Shown here: positions 59,050 through 64,000 of the stretch, in pieces
Numbering within the stretch: the first letter of the stretch is position 1
Layout of the letters: the number at the start of each line of letters is the position of its first letter
Assembly (NCBI RefSeq): GCF_016808095.1
Contig: NC_068980.1
Coordinates: forward strand, 7,226,501 to 7,290,500
DNA length: 64,000 bases
DNA from: Vigna angularis
Lineage: Eukaryota; Streptophyta; Magnoliopsida; Fabales; Fabaceae
Direction: 5' to 3'
Position numbers and translations under genes: made by a program
Notes under the pieces: generated by a model
What the model was told of the DNA's origin: nothing
Seen by the model: only the letters and a program-made list of their open reading frames with translations
Database searches by the model: none

Positions 59050-59799
59050 TCATGCAAACCCACCAGTGCTAACTGTTCCCTTAAACACATAGAGACAGTC
59101 TCCATTTTCAACTCCATGCCACCTGAGGCTACAACTATCACGCATGATCCTCTGTCTGTGTATAAACAAATAGTCATCACCAGGCAGAATCTTCCTGCTT
59201 ATCAGTAACTGCTTCAACTCGTTCACTGTGTTTGCATCTCTCATCTCCAGTGGAATGGTGGCTTCATTAAGCAAGCTAGAAGAAGTTTGTACAACGAAGG
59301 TTAACTTCCTTGTGGGAGGTTCATCTCTTGATCGATTCATGGTCTTGAGGAACGCCACAATCTCAGAAAATTCACGTATGCCATATTCACTCAAGGTTCT
59401 AAAATCTTCATCCAGTTCAGTCCCAGAAAAGTAAAGTGTCATTCTTTTGATGGGGGTGCTATCAATGATGTGAATTTTTTCCTTCAAGCTACGAACAGTG
59501 TCAGTTCTGTCCACCTCAATGCTGAGCTTTTTAGCTGAAAATTTCACTGTGATTTGCATTTTGTTAGGGTGTGGCTCTGCTGGTTTAATGGTGAGGTCAA
59601 TTTTTGTACCTTCAGTCACTATTGGATAATCATCCATGTCTAATCCATCAACTAGTTCCCACCCAGTAACTGATAGGACTTGTGAAGCCACTGGAACCCC
59701 ATGAAGTTGCTCTATTTTCTTCTTGATTGCTACAACTGTTTCTTGGGCACCAACTTCAATGAAAAATTGGTTTGCTCTTGTGACAATAGCAACCCTCAT
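59050..59799 (-). CDS. Protein with three tandem ubiquitin-like domains
   Basis: A single open frame of 249 residues from the ATG at 59,799 (MRVAIVTRANQFFIEV); the frame is open further upstream but has no ATG. Three ubiquitin-like folds can be traced: about 1-76 (ETVVAIKKKIEQLHGVPVAS, then a GWELVDG turn), about 81-155 (MQITVKFSAKKLSIEVDRTD, TVRSLKEKI, LYFSGTELDEDFRTLSEYGI) and a more diverged one at about 168-245 (KLTFVVQTSSSL, NTVNELKQLL, GVENGDCLYVFKG). Domains 1 and 2 lack a processed C-terminal Gly-Gly, so they are not conjugated as ubiquitin; the C-terminal STGGFA is probably coincidence. Plants have a small uncharacterised family of such multi-UBL proteins. Partners and function are not known. 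A leader intron may lie upstream. Confidence 0.82.
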   Translation of the reverse strand: MRVAIVTRANQFFIEVGAQETVVAIKKKIEQLHGVPVASQVLSVTGWELVDGLDMDDYPIVTEGTKIDLTIKPAEPHPNKMQITVKFSAKKLSIEVDRTDTVRSLKEKIHIIDSTPIKRMTLYFSGTELDEDFRTLSEYGIREFSEIVAFLKTMNRSRDEPPTRKLTFVVQTSSSLLNEATIPLEMRDANTVNELKQLLISRKILPGDDYLFIHRQRIMRDSCSLRWHGVENGDCLYVFKGTVSTGGFA

Positions 59800-61399
59800 T
59801 GTGGAGCCTGATGCTTTTGGGCAGGAAAAAGGGAAACAAAAGCAGAAAGTTAGAGCAGCTTTAATTTGCACAAATAGTACCTCCAATGTGTCAGTAACAA
59901 ACTAAGAGGACAATCAAAATGATTGGTTAGGCTCATGAAATTCTGCAAGCAAAGGGATGTAATTTGTTAAAAACATGTTAAAGATATGAGCTTTCCACAA
60001 CTTTACAGAATGTGGGGCTTAAGCTCAATTCACGCAAAAACACCTCTCTATATTCTCAGGTCTATCTTTGAAAACTGCATTCTCGGAAATTGACTACTCA
60101 TTGTCTAGTGGTAATGCACAAAGAAAACATTATAATCAAGCAAGACTTCATATTTACATTGAGATTTTTGCACAGTTTAGTCCATTAATCAGCAATCATT
60201 CTGTTATAATTTAGCTGATGTTCTTGTAGCATATTTATAACTTAGAACTTCCAAGCCAAGAAAAAAAAATTCTAAACTATGTACATTCTTCTCTCATGTA
60301 TATTTACACGGTCCAATTAAGTCATACCTGAACTTCAAGTCAATTTTCTTACCATGGTTCTATTTTTGTTAGATAAACACAAGGATCATATTTTAAAGTT
60401 TTGTCACGTACTCAAGTGCAGAATAAGAACCAAAAAAATAAAAGTATTGAAAGTATTGCAAGCAGAGAAGAAAAGAACTTTGATTTTGTTGATTAAAAAA
60501 ACTTAACTGATAAACTGCAAACTAATTATTTATACAACATATGAAACTAACTATACTGACTAACTATACAATATAATTTTGCAATATTGTTGGGCTTAAA
60601 GTTAATTACTGAAATAAAATGTGCATTCATATTGGAGTGAGACTCTCTCTCTTTGCATGGGATTTTTAGAAAAAGTTGAAAAAGAAAAATAACTCAAGGA
60701 TTTTCAATGTTATTTGCATATACTTATAAATACTTAGAAGGTTTCTTTAACATAACAAAGATGACAAATGAACAAAAGCACAAAATTTTGTTTAGAGAGA
60801 AAATGAAAACGTACCCTTAGGATTGAGAGAATGATCTAACGTTAAAAAGAATATAAGATACTGTTTAGAAAAATAAATGAAATAACACTTGAAAAAAAAG
60901 TTAAAAGTGGATAGAGAGAAAAATATTTGTAACACTTTGTGTTATAGTAGAACCTGGTGACTGTTAGAAACTAGATGTAGTTAGAGACAAAAACAACTAA
61001 TATAAGTTTTTATTTCTTTTTTCTCCTTATCTAAAATTAAGTTTTTTCTGTAAAAACTCCAAGGTACATAATATGATATTTAAAAAATGGCTTTTAAAAT
61101 ACAATTCAAAATCCTTCTTATGTTTTTTATTTTGTAGAAAGGATCATAAAGAAAAAACTGGTGGCCCAGCAGGAAAAGAAACGGCCCACAACTTGAGGCC
61201 CAGTAACGTGAGACAAAAATCTCATTGGAAGCTTTTGATGGTCAGAGGTTTGGTGAGAAGGTGTTAGTGAGCCAGCTGCGAAAAGAAGAGAGAAGTGGGA
61301 TTTCCATGTTCGTCCGGCAAGAGCACCGCGACGGTGGTGGATCGGAAGGAGGACGACGGGAGAAACAACCCGCGACAGAGGTAAGCCTCTTAAACTGAA
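59800..61399. other. Intergenic DNA with a possible non-coding exon
   Basis: 59,800-60,100 is the probable promoter/leader of the ubiquitin-like gene. 60,100-61,130 shows nothing recognisable. A GC-richer block at 61,138-61,380 on the plus strand has a T-rich acceptor (TATTTTGTAG) and a good donor (GACAGAG|GTAAGC), like an internal exon, but no long open frame; it might be a leader exon of a gene later hit by the copia element, or part of its LTR. Confidence 0.35.
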
Positions 61400-61612
61400 C
61401 ATAGATAAGAGAAAAGAGAAAAATCGTATATTATATGAATATGTGTGTTAATATATTACAGATGCTGGAAACCTTTATATATGGTTCCGGTAAGGCAGCA
61501 AAAGCTGTCAAACTAACTGAAAAATAACAAAACCCCCAAATTAGAAAACCTAGAAAACGAAAATACTGTTTACAGGAACAGTAAACCAAAACAGAAACAT
61601 CGAATACATTCA
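61400..61612 (-). repeat. 3' LTR of the copia element (inner end certain, outer end approximate)
   Basis: Directly after the pol stop codon comes a purine tract (GAGGGGAGGC on the minus strand) and then TGAATGTATTCGATG, the expected LTR start at 61,612. A TATATAAAGG promoter motif lies at about 61,475 (minus sense). The outer end is placed at a TGTTCA near 61,400 but could extend to about 61,135. The other LTR lies outside the window. Confidence 0.6.
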
Positions 61613-61623
61613 ATAGCCTCCCC

Positions 61624-64000
61624 TCAAGCTGGATGGTGGATATTCATCATTCCAAGCTTGGGAATAATAGAGTTGAACCTAGTCCGGTGAGGAAACTTAG
61701 TAAATATATCTGCGAGTTGCCCTTCTGATCGAATGGGAAGCAAATGTAGGAGCTTGGCTTGTATTTTCTCACGAACAACGTGACAATCCAACTCTATGTG
61801 CTTGGTTCGCTCATGATAGCTTTGATTGTGGGCAATATGCCTTGCTGAGTTGTTATCACAATAAAGGACAACAGTAGCTGTTGGCTCAATGTGTAAATCT
61901 TGAAGAAGATAGTGCAACCACTGCATCTCACACACTGTAGCTGCAAGAGCTCTGTATTCAGCCTCCGTGGAAGACCTTGACACCGTACTCTGTTTCTTTG
62001 ACCTCCATGAGATAAGAGAGTTGCCTAAGAAAATACAGTATCCAGTAGTAGACCTTCTTGTATTAGGACATGTGGCCCAATCTGAATCACTGAAACCCTT
62101 TATCTGAGGATTAGAATCAGCAGCAAAGAAAAGTCCTTCAGCTGGACTTGATTTGACATACCTAAGTACATGTTGTAAGGCTTGATAGTGGTGCTTAGTT
62201 GGTTCCTGCATGAACTGACTTAAAAGATTGACAGTAAAGCATAAATCAGGCCTAGTGTTAGTAAGATAGAATAATTTTCCTATTAATCTCCTATAATCAC
62301 TAGGATTCTCCATATAATCCTCTGTTTTGTATAGACTGCTAGTATTGCTCAAATAGGGTGTAGAACTAGGTTTACTCCCTAGCATTCCTGTTTCTTCTAG
62401 GATATCCAAGGCATATTTCCTTTGGCACAAGTGTATCCCTTTCTTCGATCTAGCCACTTCAAACCCAAGAAAATACTTGAGTTCTCCTAAATCTTTAATC
62501 TGAAATTGATTATCCAAAAGAGTTTTTATGAGATTAATTTCTTTCATTGAATTCCCTGTCAAGATAATGTCATCAACATATATAAGTAAGGCTGTGAAAT
62601 CCGAAGGGGTTCTTTTAACAAATAGGGAATGATCAGATTTAGATTGGGTATATCCTGAAGAAATAAGAAATGATGAAAGCTTGTCAAACCATTGTCTGCT
62701 AGCTTGTTTCAGCCCATATAAGGATTTGGTTAGTTTACAGACCAGTCCTTTATTATCAACATTTAATCCTGGAGGAAGATCCATATAAACATCTTCATTC
62801 AAATCTCCATGAAGGAAGGCATTGTCCACATCAAGTTGGTGTAGGAACCAACTTTTAGAGGCTGCAAGAGCCAACAAAAGTCTAACAGAAGTGAGTTTAG
62901 CAACTGGGGAAAAAGTATCCAAAAAATCTATTCCCTCTTGTTGAGTGTAGCCTTTGGCTACCAATCTGGCTTTATATCTCTCAACTGTGCCATCAGCTTT
63001 ATGCTTCACCTTATAGACCCATCTGCATCCGATAGATCTCTTTCCTGGAGGAAGTTGGGTCAAATACCAGGTTTTATTCATCTGCAGAGCATGTATTTCC
63101 TTCCTCATAGCATCAACCCATTCAGGGCTGTTCTTAGCTTCTTCATAGGAATTGGGCTCTTTATTCACAGTTATAGCAAGAGTGTATTTCAAATGCTTAT
63201 CTGAAAGGGATTTATAAGACAAATTTTTTTTAATGGGATAGGGAGTAATCAAACCATTTTTGGCACACAGCTGAGTGGATGGAGATTGATCACTTTGTTG
63301 TAAGTAATCCTTTAAGTATTCTGGAGTCCTTCTCATTCTGCTGGATTTCCTCTGTGCATTTCCAAGTTCTTGATCTATAGGATTGACATTCTCGGTGGCA
63401 GCTTCCTCTTCAGTAAATCTCTCATTAGTAGAACTGTTCTGAATAGGATTTAAGTCGTTTCTTCTCTCATTCTCAGCAGAACCCTGTTCATGGCTGCAAG
63501 TAATGTCATCAAGAAAAAATATGTCTTTTTTATCTTTATCATGATTACTGCTTCCTGCTTGTTTGTCTTTATATGGGAAAATATTTTCATAGAAGATAAC
63601 ATTCCTACTTATGAATATTTCTCTACTATTGATGTCAAGGACTATATATCCTTTTATCCCACTCTTGTATCCTAGAAAAATACCCTTTCTAGCTCTAGGA
63701 TCGAGCTTACTTCTGTTACCTTCTAAGGTAGATGCAAAACATAGACAACCAAAAATCTTTAAGTCAAGATAGGTGGGTGAGTTACCGTGTAAGAGTTCAT
63801 AAGGGGTTTTGTCTTTAATGATAGGAGAGGGAAGTCTATTGATCAGATAAACAGCTTGTGATAGAGCATAGGACCAATATATGTGAGGGATATTAGATTG
63901 GAAAATCAAGCTACGGGTTACATTCAATATATGTTGGTGTTTCCTTTCCACAACAGAATTTTGTTGTGGAGTCTCAACACAACTTCTTTGATGTTCAATT
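61624..64000 (-). CDS. Ty1/copia retrotransposon polyprotein, C-terminal part (integrase, RT, RNase H)
   Basis: The frame is open from the right edge of the window to a stop at 61,624, about 790 codons, with no frameshift or stop. The right-edge residues are the end of the integrase core (CVETPQQNSVVERKHQHI, carrying the catalytic Glu). The integrase C-terminal region (GIFLGYKSGIKGYIVLDIN), a linker and a reverse transcriptase follow (TWYLTQLPPGKRSIGCRWVY, QLDVDNAFLHGDL, LLIYVDDIILTG with the YVDD active site). RNase H (GFSDSDWATCPNTRRSTTGY, SRSSTEAEYRALA, LYCDNNSARHIAHN) ends in MMNIHHPA. Domain order integrase before RT defines Ty1/copia. The 5' part (gag, protease, integrase core) and 5' LTR lie beyond the window. 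The intact frame suggests a young, possibly active copy. Confidence 0.95.
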   Translation of the reverse strand, partial: IEHQRSCVETPQQNSVVERKHQHILNVTRSLIFQSNIPHIYWSYALSQAVYLINRLPSPIIKDKTPYELLHGNSPTYLDLKIFGCLCFASTLEGNRSKLDPRARKGIFLGYKSGIKGYIVLDINSREIFISRNVIFYENIFPYKDKQAGSSNHDKDKKDIFFLDDITCSHEQGSAENERRNDLNPIQNSSTNERFTEEEAATENVNPIDQELGNAQRKSSRMRRTPEYLKDYLQQSDQSPSTQLCAKNGLITPYPIKKNLSYKSLSDKHLKYTLAITVNKEPNSYEEAKNSPEWVDAMRKEIHALQMNKTWYLTQLPPGKRSIGCRWVYKVKHKADGTVERYKARLVAKGYTQQEGIDFLDTFSPVAKLTSVRLLLALAASKSWFLHQLDVDNAFLHGDLNEDVYMDLPPGLNVDNKGLVCKLTKSLYGLKQASRQWFDKLSSFLISSGYTQSKSDHSLFVKRTPSDFTALLIYVDDIILTGNSMKEINLIKTLLDNQFQIKDLGELKYFLGFEVARSKKGIHLCQRKYALDILEETGMLGSKPSSTPYLSNTSSLYKTEDYMENPSDYRRLIGKLFYLTNTRPDLCFTVNLLSQFMQEPTKHHYQALQHVLRYVKSSPAEGLFFAADSNPQIKGFSDSDWATCPNTRRSTTGYCIFLGNSLISWRSKKQSTVSRSSTEAEYRALAATVCEMQWLHYLLQDLHIEPTATVVLYCDNNSARHIAHNQSYHERTKHIELDCHVVREKIQAKLLHLLPIRSEGQLADIFTKFPHRTRFNSIIPKLGMMNIHHPA

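Noticed and set aside
1..64000. tRNA, rRNA and known miRNA precursors
   Set aside because: I looked for tRNA B-box-like sequence and obvious stem structures and saw none I could support; a covariance-model search was not possible.

Overview
The window is plant nuclear DNA: AT-rich, with intron-containing genes, GT-AG splice sites and many plant transposable elements. The syntaxin, R3-MYB, APO, LEA_2 and ubiquitin-like genes are dicot in character. The syntaxin with two alternative last exons, together with general composition, suggests a legume (Phaseolus/Vigna/soybean-like). The species itself is an inference I cannot confirm.

Layout. 1-8,700 is AT-rich intergenic DNA with a MULE-type MITE (6,480-6,804). 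An intronless LEA_2 gene lies at 8,798-9,358 (-). A nearly 9-kb CACTA transposon with 3-bp target duplications fills 10,137-19,044; it carries a frameshifted TNP2 transposase, a better preserved DUF8039/Ulp1-protease gene and a nested Pack-MULE (15,977-17,528). A long-TIR element sits inside a TA microsatellite at 19,916-21,205 and itself contains a solo LTR. A 13-exon Qa-SNARE syntaxin gene of the SYP132 type spans 23,353-26,648 (+), and a second in-phase last exon lies 3.6 kb further on at 30,228-30,389. A possible small three-exon gene (32,672-33,525, -) and an R3-MYB repressor gene (34,683-35,707, -) follow.

38,000-49,500 is transposon-rich: a 2.4-kb solo LTR, a small non-autonomous LTR element with an internal palindromic repeat array, and a collage of intron-bearing fragments of at least four host genes (CNNM/DUF21-CBS, tRNA methyltransferase-like, QUA2-like methyltransferase, exportin-1). 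A CACTA-type terminus, a LINE remnant and a Tourist-like MITE come next. An APO4-like gene (51,894-53,871, +) is followed by a non-autonomous LTR retrotransposon (54,660-57,667) whose 497-codon ORF fuses 14-3-3 and LSD1-like amine oxidase sequence. A ubiquitin-like gene (59,050-59,799, -) precedes a Ty1/copia element that runs off the right edge.

The most notable signals are the alternative-terminal-exon architecture of the syntaxin gene, which matches the symbiosis-linked SYP132 isoform switch known from Medicago, and two different transposon-driven gene chimeras, one apparently captured from DNA (introns kept) and one as a continuous open frame inside an LTR element. Exon structures were worked out by hand from splice sites and reading frame; no alignment or database search was run.
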